DNA from: Eubacteriales bacterium
GTDB lineage: Bacteria; Bacillota; Clostridia; Lachnospirales; Lachnospiraceae
Assembly (NCBI GenBank): GCA_030536565.1
Contig: JAUNPT010000057.1
Location: 1-13,026 of the forward strand
DNA: 13,026 bases
Direction of reading: 5' to 3'
The notes beneath the pieces are model-generated. The model was not told the DNA's origin. It saw only the letters and a program-made list of their open reading frames with translations, and did no database searches. The position numbers and the translations under genes are program-made. Shown piece after piece: positions 1-6,760 of this stretch. Within the stretch, counting starts at the first letter, position 1; each line of letters starts with the position of its first letter.

Positions 1-1
1 G

Positions 2-736
2 ACAGAAAATGTAATCAGGGAAATTTACCCGGATTACTGGGAAGATTATCATAGATTAGTCAATGAAAAGCATACATATTTCGGGAATATATGTATTATG
101 TCAAAAAAAGACTATGATATGTACTGCAGCTGGCTTTTTGATATATTTTTTCATCTGCAGCCCAGATTAAATCTGGATGATTATGATGCGTATCACAAAA
201 GGGTTTATGGGTTTATTTCGGAGTTTTTGCTGTATGTATGGGTAACACATAACAAAAAAAGAGCATATGAATGTAAGGTGGGTATGACTGGTGAGAAGGC
301 AGAAACCAGAGAGGTAAAGGAAAAGCTTAACATATTTTTTAAGGACAAAGATATAGCTGGGGCAAAGGAATTTTTTAAAGAATATCTTGATAAGAGACCG
401 GATATCCTTATGGAGGCATCAGATGTAAATGGCGACTTAAGGGTTGCAATGCAGATGATATCTACAGCAGAGCATGAAATAAAACGATACGGACACAGTT
501 TTTTGGATACAAATAATAACTTTTATATGCTGCTTAAGCTGTTTAAGCTTTTAAACAGTATTGTGGTAAGATATTGTAACAACACGCAGACAACAGAGGA
601 CGCAGGCCTGCTTAAGAGTATTAAACCATCAAAAATATTGCTGGAAATTTCAGCTGCTGTATTTTCAAAAAATGAAGAAACTTATAATAGGGCAGTTATA
701 AGAATGGCCAGTGATATTACAATGAAAGATTCATAA
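2..736 (+). CDS. DUF4422 glycosyltransferase-like protein, 3' part (5' end outside window)
   Basis: The reading frame is open from base 2, so the gene starts before the window. The ATG at base 98 is internal, because the 32 codons before it match the family. The visible 244 residues begin with the C-terminal part of a DUF4422 domain: a YPDYWEDY segment, then a NICIMSKKDYDMYCSWLFDIFF stretch, then YDAYHKRVYGFISEFLLYVWV. These are the usual DUF4422 landmarks as I know them. DUF4422 proteins occur in capsule and exopolysaccharide loci and are thought to be glycosyltransferases; this is family knowledge, not shown here. The last ~145 residues form a Lys/Glu-rich, probably helical extension that I do not recognise. 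The gene ends 15 bases before the ParB-like/BMP gene, so the two are probably co-transcribed. No N-terminal nucleotide-sugar motif can be checked because that part is missing. Confidence 0.8.
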   Translation, partial: TENVIREIYPDYWEDYHRLVNEKHTYFGNICIMSKKDYDMYCSWLFDIFFHLQPRLNLDDYDAYHKRVYGFISEFLLYVWVTHNKKRAYECKVGMTGEKAETREVKEKLNIFFKDKDIAGAKEFFKEYLDKRPDILMEASDVNGDLRVAMQMISTAEHEIKRYGHSFLDTNNNFYMLLKLFKLLNSIVVRYCNNTQTTEDAGLLKSIKPSKILLEISAAVFSKNEETYNRAVIRMASDITMKDS

Positions 737-751
737 AAGAAGGAGGAGATT

Positions 752-2683
752 ATGTCAGTTTCTGATTACAATAGTGCTGTAAAGCTTGGAAAGAAGCAGT
801 ATCATGCATGTATGAATAAGGGGAGATATCCATATCTTCCAGTGTTGGAAAGCATTATGGAGGGTAAGGAAATAGAAGCAGAGGTTAGTCTGGGGTTAGA
901 CCAGATTCCGTTAAGACTTGTCGTGGGAACATGCACCGCAGGAAGAACAAATGCATTTGCAGATAATTTTATGCCGATTTTAGAATGGGGAACTGAGTTC
1001 TCAGCAAAATGGGCCTCTTTAAGTGACAGTCAGGTTAATGAAGGAATCAGGGATCCAATTAAGGTTTATGAATATATGAATAAATTCTATGTGCTTGAGG
1101 GTAATAAAAGGGTAAGTGTATTAAAGTATTTTAAGGCGGTTACGGTAAATGCACAGGTTATACGTAAGGTGCCAAAAAAGAGTGATGACCCTGATATAAA
1201 GATTTACTATGAGTTTATGGAATTTTATAAATCCACAAAAATGAATGATATTTATTTTAGTCAGCCGGGAAGCTTTACAACGCTTATGGAGCTGGTGGGA
1301 ATTACTCCGGGAGAGCCGATGGATGAAGATGAAAAGATGGATTTTGTCTCAAGCTTTCTTACGTTTCGCAATGCATATGAAAATCATGGAGGGGATAGAT
1401 TTGATTTCCCGGTTGGAGATGCTTATCTTAGATTTATTCATATTCATGGGTATGATACGGTGCGCCATATGTCTACAGCTTCGATGAACACAAATGTAAT
1501 GAATACATGGGCAGAGTTTGAACTGCTTTCTGAAAACAGCGGTGTTGACTTAAAGATGGACCCAGCCGCAATTCCTGAGCAGAAAAGAAGTATATTAAGT
1601 TATCTGCTTCCAATTCCGGAAAATGATGGAAAGAAGTTAAGGGTTGGTTTTATTTATGAGGCTACGCCGCAGACGTCAGAATGGTGTTATGCCCATGAAC
1701 TGGGAAGGCAGTATATTGATAACACCTTCGGCGACAGGATTGAAACAATCAGTATAACAAATGTAACACCTGAAAAAGATGATTCAGGAGCTATAGAGCA
1801 TATGATTAATGAAAAGGCGGATTTGATTTTTGTAACCTCTCCGGCAATGATAATGGCAAGTCTGAAACAGGCAATTGCTCATCCTGAGGTTAAAATCCTT
1901 ACCTGTTCATTAAATACGTCGCATAAGTATATAAGAACTTATTATGCCAGAATGTATGAAGCTAAATTCCTCAGCGGAATGCTGGCAGGAGTTTTATCTG
2001 GATGCAATAAAATAGGATATGTTGCAAGCTATCCGGTATATGGAATGGTCGCTAATATAAATGCATTTGCAATGGGGGTTAAGTTTGTTAATCCTGCTGC
2101 AAAGGTTTATCTTAAATGGTCGTCGGTAAAAAATGATGACATTGAAGGTTACTTTAAGAAGGAAAATATTTCATATGTATCTGACCAGGATATGATAACG
2201 CCTAAAAATTCATCAAGAAAGTTTGGCTTGTACAATAATGAAAATGGTGAGACAAAGCATATTGCAATGCCAGTATGGCATTGGGGCGTTTTTTATGAAA
2301 AGCTTATTCAGAGTATTTTGAGCGGTTCATGGAAGAAGGAAGAAAATCAAGACAATGCTAAGGCGCTTAATTACTGGTGGGGAATGTCTGCTGGAGTTGT
2401 TGACATTATCACTTCGGGAAGTGTACCATTGGAGACCAAGAGGCTCGTTGAAATGTTCCATAAGGGAATTTTAGATGGAACATTTAATCCATTTGAAGGC
2501 GAAATATTTGACCAGAACGGAAAATGCCGGAATAAAGAGGATAAGAAGATGCTCCCGGAGGAAATCATTACCATGGACTGGCTTATGGATAATGTAGTCG
2601 GTACAATTCCAGCATATGACCAGCTTGAGGAGCAGGCAAAGGCTATTGTTGAAACACAGGGAATCATTGATGTGACAGAATAG
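752..2683 (+). CDS. ParB-like N-terminal domain fused to BMP-family (Med/PnrA-type) ligand-binding domain
   Basis: This 643-residue protein has two recognisable parts. Residues ~50-145 look like a ParB/sulfiredoxin-type fold, with IRDPIKVYEYMNKFYVLEGN followed by KRVSVLKYF (about 99-127); EGNKRVSVL resembles the GxxR box of ParB-N domains. Residues ~295-575 look like the BMP family of periplasmic-type binding proteins (PF02608): KLRVGFIYEATP at the start, ADLIFVTSP (356-364), KIGYVASYPVYGMVANINAF (420-439), and a late PVWHWGVFYEKLIQSILSGSW (507-527). BMP proteins are usually nucleoside-binding lipoproteins of ABC importers. Here there is no signal peptide, lipobox or membrane segment, so a cytoplasmic role is likely, comparable to Bacillus Med, a cytoplasmic BMP-like regulator. 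No transporter genes lie nearby. The start is supported by AAGGAGGAG at 740-748. The middle (150-290) is unassigned. Automatic annotation would probably call this a transporter binding protein; I think that is misleading. Confidence 0.85.
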   Translation: MSVSDYNSAVKLGKKQYHACMNKGRYPYLPVLESIMEGKEIEAEVSLGLDQIPLRLVVGTCTAGRTNAFADNFMPILEWGTEFSAKWASLSDSQVNEGIRDPIKVYEYMNKFYVLEGNKRVSVLKYFKAVTVNAQVIRKVPKKSDDPDIKIYYEFMEFYKSTKMNDIYFSQPGSFTTLMELVGITPGEPMDEDEKMDFVSSFLTFRNAYENHGGDRFDFPVGDAYLRFIHIHGYDTVRHMSTASMNTNVMNTWAEFELLSENSGVDLKMDPAAIPEQKRSILSYLLPIPENDGKKLRVGFIYEATPQTSEWCYAHELGRQYIDNTFGDRIETISITNVTPEKDDSGAIEHMINEKADLIFVTSPAMIMASLKQAIAHPEVKILTCSLNTSHKYIRTYYARMYEAKFLSGMLAGVLSGCNKIGYVASYPVYGMVANINAFAMGVKFVNPAAKVYLKWSSVKNDDIEGYFKKENISYVSDQDMITPKNSSRKFGLYNNENGETKHIAMPVWHWGVFYEKLIQSILSGSWKKEENQDNAKALNYWWGMSAGVVDIITSGSVPLETKRLVEMFHKGILDGTFNPFEGEIFDQNGKCRNKEDKKMLPEEIITMDWLMDNVVGTIPAYDQLEEQAKAIVETQGIIDVTE

Positions 2684-2717
2684 ATTTTATTAGTTATGTG
2701 ATAAGGAAAATAGAGTT

Positions 2718-3305
2718 ATGAAAATACTAGTATTGGCAGATGTTGAGTCTAAATATCTGTGGGATTATTTTGAAAAAGAAAAACTGGATGGGATTGATTT
2801 GATTTTGTCATGTGGAGATTTAAAACCGCAGTATCTTTCGTTTTTGGCTTCTTTTACTAAGGCTCCGGTTTTATATGTGCGTGGAAATCATGATGACTGC
2901 TATGAAAATACACCACCAGAAGGCTGCATATGCATTGAGGATAAAATATATGTACATGATGGCATAAGAATTATGGGATTGGGCGGTTCGGTAAGGTATA
3001 AGAGTGGAGTTAACCAGTATACGCAGGAGCAGATGGTAAAAAGAGTGAGAAGATTATGGCTTTGTCTTAAACATAAAAAAGGCTTTGATATTCTGCTCAC
3101 TCATTCACCAGCTGCAGGAATCTGTGATGGCTTTGACCATGCACATCAGGGCTTCTGTGTATTTAATGAACTGCTTGAAAAATATCATCCTAAGTATTTT
3201 ATTCATGGACACATTCATAAAAATTACCAGTCTAACTTTGTGAGAGAACAGAAATTGGGTGATACTACCATAGTAAATGGCTATGAGCGCTTTGTAATTG
3301 ACTAG
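2718..3305 (+). CDS. Calcineurin-like metallophosphoesterase
   Basis: This 195-residue protein carries the metallophosphoesterase motifs in order: LADVE (6-10), CGDLKP (32-37), GNHDD (56-60), LTHSP (127-131) and GHIHKNY (164-170). They bind two metal ions and activate water to cut phosphoester bonds; the physiological substrate cannot be read from the sequence. The size and layout match short single-domain phosphodiesterases of the YfcE/MJ0936 kind. The first motif is D-x-E instead of the usual D-x-H, so one metal ligand is changed. The remaining ligands (Asp34, Asn57, His58, His129, His165, His167) are present, so it is probably active. It follows the ParB-like/BMP gene by 34 bases with a modest AAGGA at 2703-2707, which suggests the same transcript. 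No signal peptide; cytoplasmic. Confidence 0.88.
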   Translation: MKILVLADVESKYLWDYFEKEKLDGIDLILSCGDLKPQYLSFLASFTKAPVLYVRGNHDDCYENTPPEGCICIEDKIYVHDGIRIMGLGGSVRYKSGVNQYTQEQMVKRVRRLWLCLKHKKGFDILLTHSPAAGICDGFDHAHQGFCVFNELLEKYHPKYFIHGHIHKNYQSNFVREQKLGDTTIVNGYERFVID

Positions 3306-3483
3306 AAATAAAAATAAAGAAAAAAGTGTTGCATTATGTATTCCAGTATGCTAATATCCTTAAAAGAGAAAAAGACATATGTCCGTCGCAGGAAGACAAA
3401 GACGGAGAATTGTTTTTGAACAGATATTAAGAAAGTACATATGAGACTGGAAAATATCAAAAACGATAAAGGGAGAATGAAAA
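3306..3483 (+). promoter_or_regulatory. asd upstream region with candidate promoter
   Basis: A candidate sigma-A promoter is TTGCAT (3329-3334), 17 bases, then TAATAT (3352-3357). The -10 is good; the -35 keeps only TTG. Transcription would start near 3364 and give a leader of about 120 bases before asd. The asd ribosome binding site is AAAGGGAG at 3468-3475. I looked for lysine, SAM and T-box riboswitch sequences and did not recognise any. No convincing terminator separates the region from the phosphoesterase gene, so read-through is possible. Confidence 0.4.
3382..3406 (+). other. Short inverted repeat in the asd leader
   Basis: TCCGTC (3382-3387) and GACGGA (3401-3406) are perfectly complementary, with a 13-base loop. 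GAATTGTTTTT follows at once. This resembles a weak terminator or attenuator hairpin, but the stem is only six pairs and the T-run is interrupted. Function uncertain. Confidence 0.3.
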
Positions 3484-4578
3484 ATGAGTGATAAGTTAAG
3501 AGTTGGTATTCTTGGTGGAACAGGTATGGTTGGACAGAGGTTTATTACATTGCTGGAAAATCATCCTTGGTTTGAGGTTGTATTGGTTGCAGCCAGTGGA
3601 CGTTCAGCCGGCAGACTATATGAGGAGGCTGTTGAAGGACGCTGGAAGATGACAACAGATATGCCTGAATTTGTGAAGAAAATGACTGTTTATGATATGG
3701 ATAAGGATTTTGATACAATTGCTGCCAATGTTGATTTTGTATTCTGTGCAGTAAACATGCCTAAAGATGAAATTAAGGCATTAGAGGAGAAGTATGCTAA
3801 GGCTGAGATTCCGGTTGTTTCTAACAACAGTGCAAACCGTTGGACACCAGATGTTCCTATGGTAGTTCCAGAAATCAATCCAGAGCATCTTGAGGTTATA
3901 GAGGCACAGAAGAAGAGACTTGGTACAAAGCGTGGATTTATCTGCGTTAAGCCTAACTGTTCAATTCAGAGTTACACGCCTGCACTTAATGCATTAAAGG
4001 AATTTGGCCCTAAGCTGGTAGTTGCTACTACATATCAGGCTATTTCAGGAGCAGGAAAGACATTTGAGCAGTGGCCAGAGATGGTAGGCAATATTATTCC
4101 TTACATAGGCGGAGAGGAAGAAAAGAGCGAGAGAGAACCATTGAGACTTTGGGGTAAGGTTGTTGACGGACAGATTGTACCTGCAACTGAACCGGTTATT
4201 ACATGCCAGTGCTTAAGAGTTCCAGTGCTTAACGGACACACAGCAGCTGTATTTGTGAATTTTGAAAAGAAGCCTACAAAGGAACAGATTATTGAAAAAT
4301 GGAAAAATTTCAAGGGAATTGCTCAGGAATTAGACCTTCCAAGTGCACCAGCTCAATTTATCCAGTATTGTGAAGAAGATGACCGTCCACAGGTTAGACT
4401 TGATGTTGATTATGAAAAAGGAATGGGAATATCAATTGGACGTTTAAGAGAAGATACTGTGTTTGATTATAAGTTCGTTGGACTTTCACATAATACATTA
4501 AGAGGAGCTGCAGGCGGAGCTGTTCTTATTGCTGAATTGTTAAAAGCACAGGGTTATATAACTCCAAAGGAAGCGTAA
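3484..4578 (+). CDS. asd: Aspartate-semialdehyde dehydrogenase, fungal/archaeal type
   Basis: Catalyses NADPH-dependent reduction of aspartyl phosphate to aspartate semialdehyde, the branch point to lysine/diaminopimelate, threonine and methionine; cytoplasmic. The 364-residue protein has the nucleotide-binding loop GILGGTGMVGQRF (8-20), SNNSANRW (113-120), the catalytic cysteine in VKPNCS (Cys159), TYQAISGAGK (183-192), NIIPYIGGEEEKSE (203-216) and the catalytic histidine in LNGHTAAVF (His252). The C-terminal LSHNTLRGAAGGAVLIAELL is typical. This pattern fits the subgroup named asd_EA (TIGR00978), first described from archaea and fungi, rather than the usual Bacillus/E. coli form. Length is normal and all key residues are present. 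The start is set by AAAGGGAG at 3468-3475, eight bases before the ATG. It appears to be a single-gene unit, with its own candidate promoter and 208 bases before the next gene. Confidence 0.95.
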   Translation: MSDKLRVGILGGTGMVGQRFITLLENHPWFEVVLVAASGRSAGRLYEEAVEGRWKMTTDMPEFVKKMTVYDMDKDFDTIAANVDFVFCAVNMPKDEIKALEEKYAKAEIPVVSNNSANRWTPDVPMVVPEINPEHLEVIEAQKKRLGTKRGFICVKPNCSIQSYTPALNALKEFGPKLVVATTYQAISGAGKTFEQWPEMVGNIIPYIGGEEEKSEREPLRLWGKVVDGQIVPATEPVITCQCLRVPVLNGHTAAVFVNFEKKPTKEQIIEKWKNFKGIAQELDLPSAPAQFIQYCEEDDRPQVRLDVDYEKGMGISIGRLREDTVFDYKFVGLSHNTLRGAAGGAVLIAELLKAQGYITPKEA

Positions 4579-4590
4579 TATTTTATACAG

Positions 4591-4617
4591 AATTTATATA
4601 TGATTTTCATATAAATT
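4591..4617 (+). terminator. A/T-rich inverted repeat downstream of asd (weak terminator candidate)
   Basis: AATTTATAT (4591-4599) pairs perfectly with ATATAAATT (4609-4617); an alternative register pairs ATATGA with TCATAT. It lies 13 bases after the asd stop. There is no G/C in the outer stem and no T-tract after it, so it is at best a weak terminator or an mRNA 3'-end stabiliser. Confidence 0.3.
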
Positions 4618-4647
4618 AAGAAGCAGGTATGTTATTATGTCATTGAT

Positions 4648-4681
4648 GGCGTCACACTAATTTTTTCTTGGTGCGGCAGCC
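4648..4681 (+). other. Imperfect G/C-rich hairpin upstream of the yfbR promoter
   Basis: GGCGTCACACTAA (4648-4660) can pair with TTGGTGCGGCAGCC (4668-4681) around the loop TTTTTTC. By hand I count 12 pairs including two G-U, one A-C mismatch and one bulged A. It stands out in an A/T-rich gap and ends just before the candidate -35 element. It could be part of an asd 3' end, an operator or a small RNA. No family recognised. Confidence 0.3.
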
Positions 4682-4772
4682 CCATTATTGATAATATACT
4701 TGCTTCATTTTGCGTTTTGGGGTAAAATTAAACGATGATTTAACCTGTAAAAGCAGGGATTTTAAGGGACTT

Positions 4773-4789
4773 AAAGGGGAATAAAGGTG
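4773..4789 (+). promoter_or_regulatory. Ribosome binding site and GTG start of yfbR
   Basis: AAAGGGGA (4773-4780) lies six bases before GTG at 4787-4789. The GTG is chosen because the protein then aligns from residue 1 with E. coli YfbR as I recall it, with all catalytic residues at identical numbers. The first in-frame ATG would remove nine conserved residues. Confidence 0.75.
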
Positions 4790-5374
4790 AAGGAACAACA
4801 TTTTTACGCTATGCTTTCCAGAATGAAATATATCAACAGATGGGGGCTTATGAGAAATACAAGAAATGAGAATCTTTGTGAGCACAGCCTTGAAGTTGCA
4901 TTTGTGGCTCATGCACTGGGGATTATCAATAATGAAATATTTGGAGGGACAATAGATGCACAGAGACTGGCAGTTCTTGGAATGTATCATGATGTGACAG
5001 AGATTATAACAGGTGATATGCCGACACCTGTAAAGTATTACAGTTCTGTCATACGTAATGCATACAAGGAAGTAGAAAATGTTGCAAATAAGGAGCTGCT
5101 TTCCGGTATTCCGAAGAAGCTTAGGAACAGGTATGAAGGGCTTATGCAGGAGACACAGGAAGAAAAGGAACTTTGGAGCTTTGTCAAAGCAGCGGATAAG
5201 ATTTCTGCATATATTAAATGCTTAGAGGAACAGAAAACTGGCAACACAGATTTTGCAGATGCAGAAAAAACAATAAAAAACTCTATTGACAGTATGCATT
5301 TACAGGAAGCAGATTATTATATAGAGAAATTTATTCCAGCTTATATGCAGACATTGGACGAGTCGGGGGAATAA
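4787..5374 (+). CDS. yfbR: 5'-deoxynucleotidase (HD domain, YfbR type)
   Basis: Removes phosphate from deoxyribonucleoside 5'-monophosphates (known for E. coli YfbR), a cytoplasmic nucleotide salvage and pool-balancing step. The 195-residue protein closely follows E. coli YfbR along its whole length: HFYAMLSRMKYINRWGLMRN at the start, ENLCEHSLEVAFVAHAL, LGMYHDVTEIITGDMPTPVK, and KAADKISAYIKCLEE. HD-domain metal and catalytic residues are His33, His68, Asp69, Glu72, Asp77 and Asp137, the same positions as in E. coli. Start is GTG. It heads the probable five-gene operon; the next gene begins only four bases after its stop, so translation may be coupled. No unusual insertions; confident call. 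Confidence 0.93.
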   Translation: MKEQHFYAMLSRMKYINRWGLMRNTRNENLCEHSLEVAFVAHALGIINNEIFGGTIDAQRLAVLGMYHDVTEIITGDMPTPVKYYSSVIRNAYKEVENVANKELLSGIPKKLRNRYEGLMQETQEEKELWSFVKAADKISAYIKCLEEQKTGNTDFADAEKTIKNSIDSMHLQEADYYIEKFIPAYMQTLDESGE

Positions 5375-5378
5375 GAGA

Positions 5379-6749
5379 ATGTTATCAGGAAGAACGGCAG
5401 AAATTACAGAGTTAGAAAAAAGCTATGCCAGCGGGCGCAATACACTGACAATTCTTTATGGCAGAAGTAATATTGGAAAAACTGCATTAATAAGACATTT
5501 TGTGAAAAATAAGCCATGCTTTTATTATTCAGCAGTCCAGGCGTCTGATAAAGAGCAGACAGCCCTGTTAAAAAAAGAAATGATGCGCCAGGGGCTTATC
5601 AGCACCTATGATGTACAGGAAAATTATGCAGCTGTTTTAAAGAATGCAGAAAATATTGATAATAATGTAAAGCTTATTATAATAGAAGAATTTCAGAATA
5701 TTATTAAAAACAATAAGGAATTTATGTCAGTTATTGCAGATATGGTAAAGCTGCAAAATGAAAAATTCCGTGTAATGATAATATGCACAAGCTCATCAAT
5801 AAGCTGGATTGAAAATAATCTTGTGACAGCTATTGGAAGCAATGCGATGGCAATCACTTCATTTATAAAGCTTAAGGAATTATCCTTTGTAGATACAGTA
5901 AGAATGTTTCCCGGGTATTCGGTGCCTGACAGTATGATTGTATATGCGGTCACAGGAGGTGTACCAGGATATATGAGGCAGTTTACAGACGCTTATTCTA
6001 TAAAAGAAAACATTTGTAAGAACATTCTTACACAGGGAAAGCTTCTATATAATGAAGGCAGTGATTTTATCAAAGAGGAATTAAGGGAAACCTCCCTTTA
6101 TAATACGATTTTGTTCTGCATTGCAAATGGTGAATATAAGTTAAACGAGCTTCATGTCCACACAGGCTTTGGAAGAGATAAAATCAGTGTGTATTTAAAA
6201 AATCTTATTGAGCGTGAAATAGTTGATAAGATTTTTTCATATGATATAGGCGGAAAGGAATATACAAGAAAGGGCTTGTACCGTATCAAATCAGCTTATA
6301 CAGAATTTTGGTTCAGATATATATATGGAAATGAATCAGCATTGTCGATTATGAGTCCGGAGGAATTTTTTGATGAATACATTGCAGGCAGTTTACAGGA
6401 GTTTGCAGCGGAAACTTTTATAAAGGTTGGAACTGAATTTATTGAACTGCTGGATTCAATGGATAAACTGGAGATTAAAATTGACCGCCGGGGAAGATGG
6501 TGGGGCAAGAATGGCAATATTGACATGATTGCATGTGACAAAGAGAACCACTATATTGTTGCCAAATTTAACTGGCAGACCAAGATGTTTACATTTGAAA
6601 TGTTTGAGGAGCTTATGTATCAGGTTAATCTGGCGGGCATAGGGAAAGACTACATATATCTTTTTTCCAGAGAAACATTTGATGAGGAATTAAAGGCATT
6701 TGCAGCGGATAACAGTAATGTCAGGCTTGTAAGCCTTAATGATTTGTAG
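5379..6749 (+). CDS. AAA ATPase with C-terminal DUF234 (PD-(D/E)XK-like) domain
   Basis: This 456-residue protein belongs to the ATPase_2/DUF234 group common in archaea and anaerobic bacteria. Visible parts are: Walker A GRSNIGKT (28-35); a Walker B-like VKLIIIEEFQNI (97-108), with Glu where most members have Asp; a sensor-like VMIICTSSS (132-140); VTGGVPGYMRQF (191-202); a winged-helix region with LNELHVHTGFGRDKISVYLK (255-274); and YRIKSAYTEFWFRYIY (301-316), the usual link to DUF234. DUF234 spans ~330-456 with RRGRWWGKNGNIDMIA (370-385) and IVAKFNW (393-399). The nuclease-type Asp382 and Lys396 are present, but the acidic residue expected two before the Lys is Val394, so nuclease activity is doubtful. 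Function in this family is unknown. RBS GGGGGA at 5365-5370. Cytoplasmic. Confidence 0.85.
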   Translation: MLSGRTAEITELEKSYASGRNTLTILYGRSNIGKTALIRHFVKNKPCFYYSAVQASDKEQTALLKKEMMRQGLISTYDVQENYAAVLKNAENIDNNVKLIIIEEFQNIIKNNKEFMSVIADMVKLQNEKFRVMIICTSSSISWIENNLVTAIGSNAMAITSFIKLKELSFVDTVRMFPGYSVPDSMIVYAVTGGVPGYMRQFTDAYSIKENICKNILTQGKLLYNEGSDFIKEELRETSLYNTILFCIANGEYKLNELHVHTGFGRDKISVYLKNLIEREIVDKIFSYDIGGKEYTRKGLYRIKSAYTEFWFRYIYGNESALSIMSPEEFFDEYIAGSLQEFAAETFIKVGTEFIELLDSMDKLEIKIDRRGRWWGKNGNIDMIACDKENHYIVAKFNWQTKMFTFEMFEELMYQVNLAGIGKDYIYLFSRETFDEELKAFAADNSNVRLVSLNDL

Positions 6750-6760
6750 GGAGGATTGAA

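Larger units (their letters stand above)
4579..4786 (+). promoter_or_regulatory. Intergenic region between asd and the yfbR operon, with candidate promoter
   Basis: Contains an A/T hairpin just after asd, a more G/C-rich imperfect hairpin, and a candidate promoter: TTGCTT (4700-4705), 17 bases, TAAAAT (4723-4728). The -10 matches the consensus at five of six bases. The start would lie near 4735, giving a leader of about 50 bases before the GTG at 4787. A small CCTG/CAGG hairpin (4744-4757, loop TAAAAG) sits in that leader. Confidence 0.45.

Noticed and set aside
98..100. ATG as start of the first gene
   Set aside because: The frame is open to the window edge and the upstream codons match DUF4422.
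3336..3419. 27-codon reading frame in the asd leader
   Set aside because: No ribosome binding site, and it overlaps the candidate -10 element, so it would lie upstream of the transcript start.
3306..3483. Lysine riboswitch or T-box before asd
   Set aside because: Leader too short for the lysine element and no T-box core sequence seen.
3477..3491. ATG of a four-codon frame overlapping the asd start
   Set aside because: Only one base from the ribosome binding site, too close for initiation; asd ATG has proper spacing.
4685..4990. Minus-strand frame across the yfbR promoter and start
   Set aside because: Lies opposite a confidently identified gene and its promoter; composition looks like a shadow.
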